This document shows, piece by piece, positions 1 to 10,756 of a DNA stretch of 64,000 nucleotides. Position 1 is the stretch's first letter. The number at the start of each line of letters is the position of its first letter. Source of the stretch: Carposina sasakii (Eukaryota; Arthropoda; Insecta; Lepidoptera; Carposinidae); contig CP053149.1 in assembly GCA_014607495.2 (NCBI GenBank), forward strand, positions 10,118,120 to 10,182,119, in the 5' to 3' direction. A program made the translations under genes and the position numbers. The notes under the pieces are model-generated. The model ran no database searches and had not been told where the DNA came from. It saw nothing but the letters and a program-made list of their open reading frames with translations.

Positions 1-5
1 CACTC

Positions 6-374
6 ATACAGGGTGATTTTTGGTCGTCAACGTTTCCGAAAACTACGGAATCTCCTCATCATCACGATCATTTTTCTCCATGGAAGCATACCTGGGAAGT
101 GTCTGGTTTCCAAAATATTAGGGTCCAAAGTTGAGTAAATAGACTGCGTTTTTCTGCATAAATGCACATAGACGCGCGTAGCAGGATTTTTTCACGAAAA
201 ATAATTAATATCTGTCTATAAAAAAAACAAACTAAACACTATAAATTTCGCACAATCAAGGAATTAAAAAATTTAAAAAAAAAATTCCCAGCATTTTTTT
301 GGCATAAACCTACTTTATTTCATGTATAGAATACGTACCCTTCATTAAAGGTGGCCACAAAAAACACCCTGTAT
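6..374. mobile_element. TIR element (ATACAGGGTG ends), copy 1
   Basis: The ends are inverted: ATACAGGGTG on the left and CACCCTGTAT on the right. A second copy lies at 34697-35087 with the same internal order (GGTCGTCAACG near the left end, CTCCTCATCATCAC, a TTTCTGCAT tract, GATGTATAGA near the right end), and fragments recur at 18336-18440. I see no coding capacity, so it is probably a non-autonomous DNA transposon. Target duplications are not clear. Confidence 0.6.
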
Positions 375-375
375 A

Positions 376-800
376 TAGATAAGAAATATATAAATATATA
401 TCTCGTTGAATATTACATATTTTGTCAATTTATGTGTTCATGAATAAATTTAATAATCGACTGATCAACTTTGGAGCCATTTTATTTTTGTAAAACTTTT
501 GAAACACACAAATTTTCGCGCCATTTGTACGCAATGTACCCATGTGAAAATCATAAAATTCGAAAAAGGACATGACGAGCGGCTGAGCGCAATATAAGTT
601 CGTAATAATATCTATTTTATTAATAATTAACGTTTTTTTTATGTCATTCAAAAGTATACGATAATTTTTCGTCAGGTACGATAATTTTACGCCCCTGGTA
701 CGATCAGCGCATCATTCTAGGTTGCCAACACTGCTACCGATGTCAAGTCACCCGTATCTTCCCCTTTGTTTGTAATCTCTTTGTTTACCTGAATTTTCCA
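376..800. other. No gene seen; AT-rich spacer with repeat scraps
   Basis: There is no convincing coding sequence. Around 655-745 a TACGATAATTTTACG-type stretch resembles the interior of the hAT-like MITE at 27029-27279, followed by GGTTGCCAACACTG, a typical hAT-MITE end. Confidence 0.4.
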
Positions 801-801
801 A

Positions 802-1213
802 GATTCGGCGGGAAAAGCTGGAAGGGTGCAGGTGTAATTTTCTTGTGAAAATCAAAAATTATTTGTAATTGGCTTGCATGTGTCCGTAAAGTGATGTTTT
901 CTGGTAGATAAGTTATATTTTGATTACTTGTGCTGTGAATCTAGTGCGTGTGCATGGTTTTATACGCAGGTAAGCCGAGTGAAACTTTAGCCGGATTACG
1001 ATCTCTTCATGGGCGCATGTAAGTTGTTTCTGCAATAATTTTTCATTTTGACTAACTTTACACTTGTTCTTGAGGATTTTCCCGACGTTTCCATTCATCA
1101 CCATCATTACCATCCATCATAAATTCAGAATACATTTTACTTAACAATGATTAGGCTGTATGGGCTTAGTTTCCCATGTCTTTCCTTCGGGATAAACTAC
1201 AAAAAAAAAAAAA
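802..1213 (+). repeat. A-tailed interspersed repeat (family A), near full length
   Basis: It begins GATTCGGCGGGAAAAGCTGG and ends after a GGATAAACTA-type motif in a run of A. The same sequence, about 400 bp, recurs at 26313-26930 (minus, interrupted), 27008-27475 plus 29272-29460 (minus, split by a LINE), 29605-29975, 30292-30690, 30756-31132 and 37793-38190. A sharp 5' end with a variable A-rich 3' end suggests a retroposed element (SINE-like or a LINE 3' end). No tRNA-like head or protein is visible. Confidence 0.6.
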
Positions 1214-1377
1214 TCCAAGTTTGTGTTTTATTTTAGCTCTTTTGTGCTAAAAAGAAACTTTTGGTTCTTATTTATATAGGTACGTAGCTAAGGGACGTTT
1301 TTAGTGCTTAATTACGACAGGGCGTTTCAAGTTTAGTGTTACATAGTTTAGTGGTGTGTTTTACGAAAGGACGTTGC

Positions 1378-1545
1378 GCGGCAGCGCCTACCGTTACCTA
1401 CATAGTCCAAAATACAAACTGCGGTCACCAACCCGTCTGCCCAGCGTGGTGACTATGGGCAAATATCCCTCATGGCAGTCTTGTGGCGTGCCCTGGGGGA
1501 GGCCTACGTCCAGCAGTGGACTGCAATAGGCTGATGATGATGACG
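1378..1545 (+). mobile_element. RTE-type LINE 3' end
   Basis: It contains the GGAGGCCTACGTCCAGCAGTGG stretch (in pieces) followed by GGCTGATGATGATG, the usual 3' tail of lepidopteran RTE elements. A close relative is at 44330-44515 (plus), and inverse tails are at 12813-12880 and 45545-45620. Only the last codons and the short tail remain. Confidence 0.55.
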
Positions 1546-1572
1546 ACACGCATTATTGCTTCATCATGTTAT

Positions 1573-1875
1573 AAATGAAATTGTATTAGGCGTTACAATT
1601 CGGAAGTTCAAACATTCACTATGGGTGCGCCCACCACCGGGCCCTACACCCTCCACTGACCCTCGGATCTGATAACTCATAATTGCGAAAACAGGCACTT
1701 GCACTAACTACAATCGCCACGAGAAACCAGACCCGAGCACCTAGCATGCAAGACGATACATTGCACCATTCCGAAATCAAAAACTAGATAAATAATCTAC
1801 ATATGTTTCGCCAACAACCGGAATGGTGCAATCTATCGTCTTGCATGCTAGGTGCTCGGGTCTGGTTTATTATTA
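1573..1875 (-). mobile_element. Penelope-like element 3' ends, two partial copies head to head
   Basis: 1573-1800 is the reverse complement of 48380-48615, the 3' region downstream of the GIY-YIG domain of the Penelope-like element. Next to it, 1815-1875 repeats part of the same sequence in the opposite direction (TCTTGCATGCTAGGTGCTCG), so 1725-1785 and 1815-1870 can fold together. Inverted partial copies at element ends are common in Penelope-like elements. Confidence 0.5.
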
Positions 1876-2755
1876 TTAAATGATTTGTTTTGGAACGTAA
1901 AACCGGTTTTTCAAAATTCAATATTCGTGCAAAAAAAAATATTAAAAAAAAACCGGCAATAACTGTCATTACATTAGGCATCGACATAAATCTCTAATGT
2001 GCCCGAGAATATGCGTTAGCTCAGAAGAGAGTAAGTATATTCTTTGTCAGATTGCGTTAGCATCTCTACTTAGTCTGTGCCAAGAATAGCTTTATTAGAG
2101 CTTTATTCGATTATATTTGACATTTCCCAAGAACGTTTCGCCAGCCGAAAAGTAGCGCAAATGGGCATCTAAGGGTGATAGATAATTAGAAATACAGCTT
2201 CTGTAGGTAAATGGTAAGCCTATTTTTAAATTTGGTAAAGTCATAGTTTTTAAGTTATTTGAGAAAAACTGACCCGACCGGTTCGGCTGGGGTAACGTTA
2301 CCGCAATAGAAATATAACCTATAGAACGATAGTCCCGAAGGCCAATTTGAGGAATATTTATGGGTGCCGTTTGGTGCTAATCGCGGCTCTGTCATTCAGT
2401 GCTCAGTCAGTGGCCCCGAGTGTATGTCAACGTAAAGGACTTACCATGACGAAATGTGTGCTGATATCCTGCCAAAACTATACTCAAAAACATAATAAAA
2501 TAAACAACATCACATTTCATTGATAAATATTTGATGTTTTTACGTAATTTCATGAATAAAACAATAAATACACAATAAAATTTTCATATTTTTTACTGTC
2601 ATTGAGAACAAAATGTTGCCATGTATGTGAATATTGTACGATTTTCGCTATCGCTTTGCTTCGGCTTTACTATTGCTTTTACGTAATCAAGGGGCTGGTT
2701 ATACTTACCTATAGTCTTTTTGTTATGTATCTATACATAACAAGAATATACTTAC
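1876..2755. other. No gene seen; AT-rich
   Basis: No coding sequence is supported. Around 2620-2690 a CGCTATCGCTTTGCTTCGG stretch recurs in similar form near 23780, 44030 and 45360, so it belongs to a dispersed repeat. CTACTTAGTCTGTG near 2065 also recurs near 6165, 29500 and 30000. Confidence 0.4.
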
Positions 2756-3091
2756 ATATCAAAAATCATTGTTTTGGGTACTATTGCGTTTATAAAGATC
2801 TCCTATAATATTTTTTCTCATATATCTTCCATGTGCGACCCGTTAAATTTTTATTATAGATATAATAATAATATAATATAGAAATCGTCTGTCGGTTTGT
2901 CTGTGCGTTTGTGCACGCTAATCTCAGGAACGGCTGAACCGATTTCGATGCAGTTTTCACGAATATATTGTGACAGGTCCCACTTAACATATAGGCTACT
3001 TTTTATCCCGGGAAAATGTTTTTATCCCGGATAATTTCGACATTTTGTTTTTTCTGTAGTCCACGCGGACGGAGTCGCGGGCGTCCACTAG
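2756..3091 (+). mobile_element. Helitron pieces, head to head
   Basis: 2870-3091 is the 3' half of the Helitron family seen complete at 24162-24484. It ends in the GC-rich hairpin followed by CTAG (3088-3091) before T. In contrast, 2756-2865 is the reverse complement of the family's 5' half. The pair therefore looks like an inversion or two truncated copies joined at their heads. No protein is encoded. Confidence 0.55.
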
Positions 3092-3545
3092 TAAGAAATA
3101 TAATCAAATTATGACATTTTTGACAACTAAATTAAAAAAGGAGAATGATAATAATAACCTTTTAATTCCGGTTCATTTAGCTCCCATAGATAAATATTAT
3201 ATGATTTTATGTAACTACATACCTTTAATATTTAATTAATTTAATATATGTAGTATGATAACTTTGTATGATGGCAAACGTTTGGGAACGAGCACATCGA
3301 AAATTTGAATTTTATCGCGCCACACTTGCGTCGGCTACGTAACGTCTAGCACAGGGCTGCCAGATCGTATAATTGAATACAAAATATGTATAATCAGACA
3401 GTGTATTGTATCCTTGATCATTTCGTATAATACGATACAAACGCATACGCCATGAAATGGAACGTGAGTTCGTCTCTTGCTTTTCTCGAAGTTGTTCGCT
3501 CACTCTAGTGGGATAAACTTAGATGTGACGCCCGCAGAAGGCTGC
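3092..3545. other. No gene seen
   Basis: This is AT-rich spacer. I see no homologous copy elsewhere in the window and no convincing open frame. Confidence 0.35.
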
Positions 3546-3553
3546 CATCCATA

Positions 3554-3583
3554 CTTCGATCAAACCATTATATTTGATCGAAG
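3554..3583. mobile_element. 30-bp relic: two transposon ends joined
   Basis: CTTCGATCAAA is joined directly to ACCATTATATTTGATCGAAG (sharing its first base). These match the two ends of the 1.1 kb element at 39823-40955. The flanks are CATCCATA on the left and TATCCATA on the right, an 8-bp target duplication with one mismatch. It reads as an element that lost its whole interior yet keeps both termini. Confidence 0.55.
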
Positions 3584-3599
3584 TATCCATAAAACCCGG

Positions 3600-4560
3600 A
3601 CACTTTTTATGTCAGGGGAAATCTGATTAACTTGATAGAAGGATATGTTTTGCAATTACGCCATTTTATAGTAAAAAAATTCGGTGGACCAAATGTAGCC
3701 GCCCTGCTCCGTGTAGCGGATGCAGGAGAGAACCACAATCGAATGCAAAATCCTAGAACGCGATATCGAAGTTTCTTACAATGTTTGGAATATATACATG
3801 GGCCAAACAACGACTAGTGGCCCGGTGGGGCCGGAAGCGCTTCCCTTTTCACCAACCCCACATTGGCGACCTCTGTAATCTGGACATACGCAACCTTCAG
3901 TCTTCAGGAACTTCACCATCATCGCAGCATTCCGCAGCAAAGGTATCACACAACAGCATCACCTCTCCTCTTCTTCCACGACAGCGGCAGCAGCACGCCA
4001 GTAGCCAGCAGATTCATAAGAAGCCGCCATGACAGCTTCCTGGACCTGTTAGCAACGCACGCACGCATCGGCATCACGGAACAACATGTTCCCATTCCAC
4101 GCGCAGACCAGAACACATCAGCCGCATCACGTTCCCAGTCGACTCACCGACCAGAACGCATCTCGCCTGCACGCTCGTCGCACACTTTCCGATCGACTCA
4201 CTGACCCAAATGCATACTTGTTAGAATCCACGCTGGGTGCTGCCGAAGACATATCGACCTCCGGTCTGGAATGTAGCGGAGCCATCTATCGGATGCAGGA
4301 GAGAACCACAATCTAATGCAAAATCCTAGAACGCCATATCGAAGTTTCTTACAATGATTGGAATATATACATGGGCCAAACGACGACTAGTGGCCCGGTG
4401 GGGCCGGAAGCGCTGACCTTTTCACCACCCCCACACTTCCCGCATCCTGCTCTATGTATTGGGGACGTGGCTACGCCGCATCAGCCGTACCTACCTGACA
4501 ATAATACGGGGCCTCTGGCCTAACACAAAATTCTTGTGTGAGAATAAAAAAATATAATAG
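3600..4560 (+). repeat. Unidentified repeat with 150-bp direct duplication
   Basis: 3717-3866 and 4287-4436 are near-identical direct repeats 570 bp apart. Both hold GGATGCAGGAGAGAACCAC and GTGGCCCGGTGGGGCCGGAA. The sequence between them is GC-richer than its surroundings, with overlapping short open frames rich in Ser, His and Arg. It may be part of an LTR retrotransposon, but no reverse transcriptase, integrase or LTR boundary is visible. Confidence 0.35.
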
Positions 4561-5070
4561 TAAAAATGCTATTTTTTACAAAGAAATAATCGAAGCTTTA
4601 ATAGTACAAAATGGCTAATAATTTTCGTTCGCTTCACCTGCATCAGCATTACCATGATGCATTAGCGACCGTCACAAATTTTCGGTAGAGCCTGCATTTT
4701 CGAGAAATAAATGGCAACAAAGTGCAAAAAAACCCTAAAAATATTGCGCTCTCTACGCTCGCGCTATAATATTTTCTTTGTACACATTCAGTGCCGGCGA
4801 CTACTTATTACACTATTTTAAAGGCGAAAATTTTTGAGTGTGTATGTTTCTTACTTCTTCACGTCTACAAACGGATGGAGCAATTTTAATAAAATTTAGT
4901 ATGGAGTTAGCTGACACCCTGGATTAACACATAGACTGTTTTTTCTGCAGTTAAGTGTACAATATACATAGAATAAATATTTTTGAGTACAGTACTTACG
5001 TACATTAATAAAATACCTACTTTTTACTTATATCTATTGTTATCAAAATTAAATTATAAAAAATAAATTA
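4561..5070. other. No gene seen
   Basis: AT-rich spacer. ACATTCAGTGCCGGCGACTAC near 4787 recurs near 25757 inside a hAT-like MITE, so part of this stretch is probably an old relative of that element. Confidence 0.3.
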
Positions 5071-5314
5071 GTACGGCCGACTGGTCTAGTAGGTAGTGAC
5101 CCTGCCTGCGACGCCATAGGTCCTGGGTTCGAATCCCGGTAGGTGCAAACATTGATATGATGAATATCAATGTTTGTTTCCGAGTCATGGATGTTTCTAT
5201 ACTTATCTATGTATTTATATACCGTTGCTTAGTACCCACGACACAAGACCTTAGGGATCTTACTGTGGGACTAGGTTAATGTGTTGTGTAGTGTGTGGAT
5301 ATATTAAAAAAAAA
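5071..5314 (+). mobile_element. tRNA-derived SINE, typical lepidopteran family
   Basis: The head is tRNA-like: box A around CTGGTCTAGTAGGTAGTGAC and box B GGTTCGAATCC. The body follows with GAGTCATGGATGTTTC, GTACCCACGACACAAG and CTTACTGTGGGACTAGG, and it ends in an A-rich tail. This order is that of the widespread lepidopteran SINE known to me. The copy is nearly complete. An inverted, interrupted copy lies at about 25540-26020. Confidence 0.8.
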
Positions 5315-5621
5315 ATATTAGAAAAAATTATAAGTTCTTGAATTGACCACGACTATGTGACCCCCTCCTGGCGCCAAAGCTGGATCCGCCCTTGTCTCTA
5401 TAGTGGGCTATTTACATAGCTTTTCGCTTAATATACCCTTTTTGTTACACCCTATATACAAACAAAACAGTGTAAAAAAGAAAGTTCAAATAACAAAGGA
5501 TAAAAAAGTAACTACAATAGATAACGGGCGCGCAGATGCCGACGCACGGGGTACGAGGGTCGCAGGCAGGCCGATCTCCGGAGAAATTTCTATTTGTTTT
5601 GCCGGTTTACTGGCAATCCCC
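5315..5621. other. No gene seen
   Basis: Short stretch between a SINE and a Helitron. The 75-codon open frame here has no recognisable domain and runs into the Helitron. Confidence 0.3.
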
Positions 5622-5924
5622 ATAATATAATAAAAATGTAACGGATCGCTGTCTGTACATGGAAGATATACCTATGAGAAAAAATATAATAGGAGACCTT
5701 TATCAACGCAATAGTACCCAATACAATGATTTTTGGAATTTTTGTCTGTTTGTCTGTGCGTTTGTGCACGCTAATCTCAGAAACGGCTGAACCGATTTCG
5801 ATGCAGTTTTCAGGAATATATTGTGACAGGTCCCACTTATATCTAGGCTACTTTTTATCCCGGATAATTTCGATATTTTGTTTTTTCTATAGTCCACGCG
5901 GACGGAGTCGCAGACGTCCACTAG
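5622..5924 (+). mobile_element. Helitron (non-autonomous)
   Basis: It starts at an ATAATATAATAAAAATGTAACG-like 5' region (its first bases appear lost) and ends with the GC-rich inverted motif CACGCGGACGGAGTCGC, then CTAG at 5921-5924 before T. It matches 24162-24484 along its length. No Rep/helicase frame is present. Confidence 0.65.
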
Positions 5925-7701
5925 TTCTAAATAAAATGAGGTAGGTATAGAAACAACGGCTAATAACTAATAACAATAATAGGATAGAAATAAATACCTA
6001 CAGATCATACATAATTATATATACTTACAATAGAAGGAGTACGTAAACAAATAAGAATGCCTATGGATGGACTGAAATCAATCATAAGAATGCACATAAA
6101 ATGAGTACAAGATGTTACAAAATTCTGTGTGCACTCTATTTGGAGCCCGACAGTCACACCACAGACTAAGTAGAGATGCTAACGGGTCACATAACACTAT
6201 AATACTCTGTCACGCACCTCCTGTGTATTCGCAACCGCACGCACTGTCCCTGCTAAAACAAGATGGGGTGACCATAAGTAACGCTGAACACTGACGCTGG
6301 TTTTGGCTCATTATAAATTCAATATCGATAAAATAAAATTACTTTCAACAAAATAGTCATAACTTATTTATTTAAGAACATACACAACAATTTAATGTTA
6401 AACAAACTAATGTTAGGCAGAGCGAAAAATTATCTAGGTACTACCTATGTACTAGTACCTATGTACCTACTATAGGTGAATATTTTGGCTAGATGCTCTT
6501 TTTGTATACATTTTATGAAGTCTACGGAACCCTTTATTCATCGTCAAGTCACTAGTTATTAATAAACGAGAGGACGCCCGCGACGACTGCAGAAAAAACA
6601 AAATTTTGAAATTTTTCGTAATACAGGGTGTGGGTGACAGCCAGGCAAATACGGAAATCCTGAACAAGTACGATTGTGTTGAGTTATACGACAGTGTTAT
6701 TATTCGCAGGAAATATATTTTTGATTTGATTAAAATCAGTATTCTTTGCTCTCCGCGCCAATTGTATCGGGCGATCCATGACTAATTAAATGGGCTTACT
6801 GGTTATTGGGTGCCACATTGCTGTTTTTGGATCACTTGTGATTATCCATTAGGGTTAATCAGTTATTTGAACTTTTTTGAGGGCAACTTTTTTTTTTAAA
6901 TCTTCTTTTGGTTAAAATTTTATTTTTAAGTCATTATCTAAGGTCTAATTAAACGGAGTAAATAATTTTTTTCCCTAAAAATATGAAGAAAATGTCGGCA
7001 AATTTTTGAATTTTCTTGCGAAAATTTTCAGTGTTTTCCGCTTCAGAATCATGGTCTGAATTCATGGTATCAATATTTGCCTGGTTGCCACAAACATCCT
7101 GTATTTTCTCGGTATCCCTTACCTAGGCCACCTCCGTTCAGTCAAATTGGTACAGCCGTTCTTGGAGTTATAAATAGTGTAACTAACACGACTTTCTTTT
7201 TCTTAGATAGGTAGATAAACTAAGTAGGTAGGTATTAGTAACGGCGGCCAAAGGAGGCATTTTGCGAGTTTGCGTCGCCGCCGCTCACGGGGGCTTTCTG
7301 CCACAGCCACAGACACCACTACGAAAAAATTGTAAGTATGAAAAGTACAGGAAATTTATACTTAGGTGCTACTTTTGTGGAATAATCACGTAACTGATAC
7401 CTAGGTAAGTACATACATAAAAACTTAAGTACCTATTTTCATTTTAGCGCTCTTACTTAATCTTTACAATAGGGACATTACTTCCCCATGAAGCGAGTAA
7501 TTTTATTACCGATTTAGCATCTGCGACTCTACTGCCTACTATTAAAACAGTACGTTTAAAGTTTAAGTTACCTTAAGTTGCTTTAAATAAATAAGTATAC
7601 CTACTTACTTTTCTATAATTTCATATTATAGGTACTCGTAGGTACTTATACCAGACGTGACCCCATTTCTAGGTAGGTCACTTAAGAAGAACCAATTAAA
7701 A
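5925..7701. other. No gene seen; AT-rich with repeat scraps
   Basis: No coding exon is supported. A Helitron 3' end in reverse orientation appears near 6550-6605 (CTAG, then GACGCCCGCGACGACTGCAG). GTAGGTA/TACCTAC runs occur at 6435-6475 and 7205-7240. The final 150 bases would hold the 3' end and polyadenylation region of the LRR gene on the minus strand; I see no perfect AATAAA close to its stop. Confidence 0.4.
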
Positions 7702-9273
7702 TCAAATATCATATCTACGAATCGGTGCTGTGTCAACATTAAAATTGTTCACCTTAATAAAATTTCTCACGAATTCACGATCAGATTCAGTAAGGAGGGA
7801 CCAACTTTCCAGTTCAACCAATACTTCTAAACTAATACAATTTTGTATTATATTTTGAGCGGCAGTTATAGTGAGCAAATCGGATTGCATTATTCGCAAT
7901 TCTTTTAAATGTACTAGTGGGTTTTTATCTAATATTTTCAAAACGAATTCATCTGTTAATTGAATGGCGGTCCCTATATGTATAAATTCAACATTCAAAC
8001 AATTACCTAATATAAATAATAATTGCGCATCAGTGCAATTAGCGACACATGTAAATTTTTTTAAGTTTCGAAAGGGCAATATTTCCAATTTCTTTGTAAA
8101 AAGTGATGTATGTTGTATTAACGTGCAGTTATATAAAGTTAAAATTTCAAGAAGAGGACACATTTGACTTATGTACATCAGTGCATTTAAATCAATTTGA
8201 TCCACATGTTCCAGGTGTAAGTGGATGATGTTGCAACCTTTTACTTGCAAAACTTGTTTAACTTGATCAGCATAAAAATCACAAGACAGTAACTTTAGCT
8301 CACACAAGTCTTTTAGGCCTATTAGTACCATTAGGTCACTTTGCAAATTATTATGATATACAGAAATACTTCTAATTTCGGGGCACATTTCCACAGCAAG
8401 TTGCAATTGATCGAGAGTAGCATATCTGCTCACATAAGTGTTTAATTTAAAAATTGGTTTTTTGCAAACATTCATATTAATATATTCGAGTACTTTGCCT
8501 ATTTCATCACATCTTCCTATATCTTCTAAACATTTAGAACTCAAAAGTAGATCAGCGAAACCCTCTAAGGTAACAAATGTTCGATATAATTGAATACTTC
8601 TTAAACATTTCATTTGGGCTATTATATTTATGCTTCCATTGGTAATACATTTAGAACTTGAAACATCTAATTTTTCTAACTTTTCACAATTTTTTAAGAT
8701 ACATTTTAATATATTGTCTGTAGCATCGTAATTAATAAATAAGTATTTCAGATTACGCAATTCCTTTAGAGATTGTATAATAGATTGTTCCATATCTGCG
8801 GTTTTCCAACCTCCTGAAAGGGAACCTAAGTTCAAATATTCAAGTCCAGTGAGCATGTGCAATTTTGAATAGAAGATAGGTCGTAGCATCTTTGGAATGT
8901 TATCTATGTTGACTAAGGTAACTTTGTTTGTGAATAATGCTTCAGCCATTTTTACAATAACATTCATTTGACTTACGAATTTGCCCATTGATCCTCGAAA
9001 ACCTAAAGCACTTTTTGTTTTTTCTAGGAGATCAGACAATGCTCTTATAACTTGTACGACCAAAAAATCATGTAGCATCCAGGGAACATTATGTTCGATA
9101 TAAGTTCTGATAAAATTTACATTATTAGACAATGTTATTTGCGAGTCAATTGTGTTACGTTGAGCTAGAAGAGCTATTGGTGTCATCAGTAATTCAGCTT
9201 GAATCGCTATCCAGTCTCCAAGTCGATAAAGGGCTAAGTCTTCTAGTTTTTTCGGTTGCTTATATCTTGACAT
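7702..9273 (-). CDS. Leucine-rich-repeat protein, intronless, 523 aa
   Basis: This is one uninterrupted frame of 523 residues from an ATG at 9271-9273. The first 130 residues are mostly helical and have no motif I recognise. From about residue 138 to 480, leucine-rich repeats follow one another: LTGLEYLNLG (141-150), LRNLKYLFI (172-180), CEKLEKLDVSS (196-206), MKCLRSIQLY (221-230), then LKDLCELKLLSCDF, CPLLEILTLYNCTLI and LVHLKELRIM. The spacing and cysteine-containing repeats recall F-box/AMN1 or ZYG11/ZER1-type LRR proteins, which usually act as substrate receptors of ubiquitin ligases. I see no clear F-box or VHL box, so that role is inference. There is no signal peptide or membrane segment. 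The frame is intact and codon use is gene-like, unlike the repeats around it. It could be a retrocopy, but no poly(A) scar is obvious. Confidence 0.75.
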   Translation of the reverse strand: MSRYKQPKKLEDLALYRLGDWIAIQAELLMTPIALLAQRNTIDSQITLSNNVNFIRTYIEHNVPWMLHDFLVVQVIRALSDLLEKTKSALGFRGSMGKFVSQMNVIVKMAEALFTNKVTLVNIDNIPKMLRPIFYSKLHMLTGLEYLNLGSLSGGWKTADMEQSIIQSLKELRNLKYLFINYDATDNILKCILKNCEKLEKLDVSSSKCITNGSINIIAQMKCLRSIQLYRTFVTLEGFADLLLSSKCLEDIGRCDEIGKVLEYINMNVCKKPIFKLNTYVSRYATLDQLQLAVEMCPEIRSISVYHNNLQSDLMVLIGLKDLCELKLLSCDFYADQVKQVLQVKGCNIIHLHLEHVDQIDLNALMYISQMCPLLEILTLYNCTLIQHTSLFTKKLEILPFRNLKKFTCVANCTDAQLLFILGNCLNVEFIHIGTAIQLTDEFVLKILDKNPLVHLKELRIMQSDLLTITAAQNIIQNCISLEVLVELESWSLLTESDREFVRNFIKVNNFNVDTAPIRRYDI

Positions 9274-9299
9274 TATTTATTAGCCTAGAACACAGAAAG

Positions 9300-9376
9300 A
9301 CAAAGATCTAAGTAAGTAGGTACTTGTACGTACGTACTGGTAGGTAGGTCTGAAGTAAGTACCTAGGTAAGTAGGT
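9300..9376. repeat. GTAGGTA-rich low-complexity tract
   Basis: It is made of interleaved GTAGGTA, AAGTAC and CCTAGG words just upstream of the LRR gene start. Similar tracts occur at 7205-7240, 7380-7440, 7620-7660 and 10790-11000. Such tracts are common in moth and butterfly genomes and may overlap the promoter of the LRR gene. Confidence 0.4.
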
Positions 9377-9480
9377 ACGTTAGTTCAGCGGAAAATATTT
9401 GATTTGGAAATCAAATAAATAATATTTTTCGTACAAACAGAAACTGTAGTAACTTCTTAGGTTATTTATATTGTGTGCGT

Positions 9481-10756
9481 TCAACCAGCAAAAAGTAGCC
9501 TTTTCAAAAATTGAATGATGCAGATAATTAGTGCCTTATATCGTGTAAATGTGCCCGAAATTTTATATTTGTGCATCCGACGGCTTCAGAGTTATTTAAG
9601 AAAAACTTATTCTGCTGCACAAACGTTCGCCCAGCAATTTTTTTTTAATTGATGGTTCTAGCTGTATATTAAATATGCAAAAAGATAGCTTAAATGCGAG
9701 CATAAATGTGCTGTGAAAGCCAAATTTTTGCTTTTGAACATTTCAGCGATATTTCGGTTTTTGCTGGGCGAACGTTTTGGCGATTGCTATATATCGGAAA
9801 CGGTTAACCTCAAAGTCTAGATTTCTTGTATACAGGTACTGTATACTGTATATTTGTGCCCGAATTTTAATTAACGTGACTAGCATGGTTCAGGAGCTAT
9901 TACTTTATTTCCTAGAAAATGGAAAAATGCTCTGGCTCTCGAACGGACAAGACCAAAGACTTCGAGTTAGTGCCGACTGGTACCTACCCATTATATATTC
10001 ACACGATATCCTGTAAAGTTTCGCCGGCCATTTATCATTGGCGAGTTCATAACGACTTTTCCTTTTTTGGGGTTAGGCTCCTGAACCATGCTAGTCACTT
10101 TAATTAAAATTCGGGCACAAATATGCACTACAGTATCTTATGCAAGAAATCATTACAGTGCGGTTAACCGTTTCCGATAATAGCAATCGCCAAAACGTTC
10201 GCCAAGCAAAAAAACGAAATATCTCTGAAATGTTAAGAGGCACAAATTTGACTTTCACGGCACATTTATGCTCGCATTTAAACTACCTTTTACATATTTA
10301 ATATATGTACAGCTAGACCAATCAATTTAAAAAAAAAATTGCTGGGCGAACGTTTTTGCAGCAGAATCAGTTTTTCATAAATAACTCTAAAGCCTTTCGA
10401 TGCACAAATTTAAAATTTCGGGCATTAATTAGGGGCCATTCATATATTACGTCACAGGTTAAGGGGGAGGGAGGGGGTCGTCAAACTGTGTCATTGTGTG
10501 ACAAGGGGGTGGGAGGGGTCCTAAATTTCGTGACATCACATTTTCATTCAATAATCTCTAAATATAAATTTGCTAAAAAAAGATAAATGTGTCGTCACAC
10601 TAGGGAGGGTGGGGGTCTCACAAATGTGACCAGCTGTGACAAGGAGGGGAGGAAGGGCAAAAAAATCATGAAATTTGTGTGACGTAGTTTATGGATGACC
10701 CCTTATCTGCATCATTCAATTCTTGAAAAGGCGATACTTTTTGCTGGGCATACGCA
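9481..10756. mobile_element. Foldback transposon with about 410-bp inverted arms
   Basis: The left arm (about 9490-9901) reappears inverted at 10077-10756 once the nested MITE at 10432-10702 is removed. Landmarks are CCAGCAAAAAGTA with CCTTTTCAA at the outer end, TTCGCCCAGCAA in the middle and GACTAGCATGGTTCAGGAGC at the inner end. The loop is 9902-10076. No transposase is encoded. Single arms of the same family are at 18945-19070 and 52949-53140. Confidence 0.75.
10432..10702. mobile_element. Harbinger-like MITE nested in the foldback
   Basis: The ends are GGGGCCATTCATATATTACG on the left and, inverted, GGGGTCATCCATAAACTACG. TTA flanks both sides (10429-10431 and 10703-10705). The uninterrupted left arm of the host foldback gives the empty site and confirms the 3-bp duplication. 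A 3-bp TTA duplication is typical of PIF/Harbinger. The interior is rich in GGGGAGGG and GTGTGAC repeats. Confidence 0.75.
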
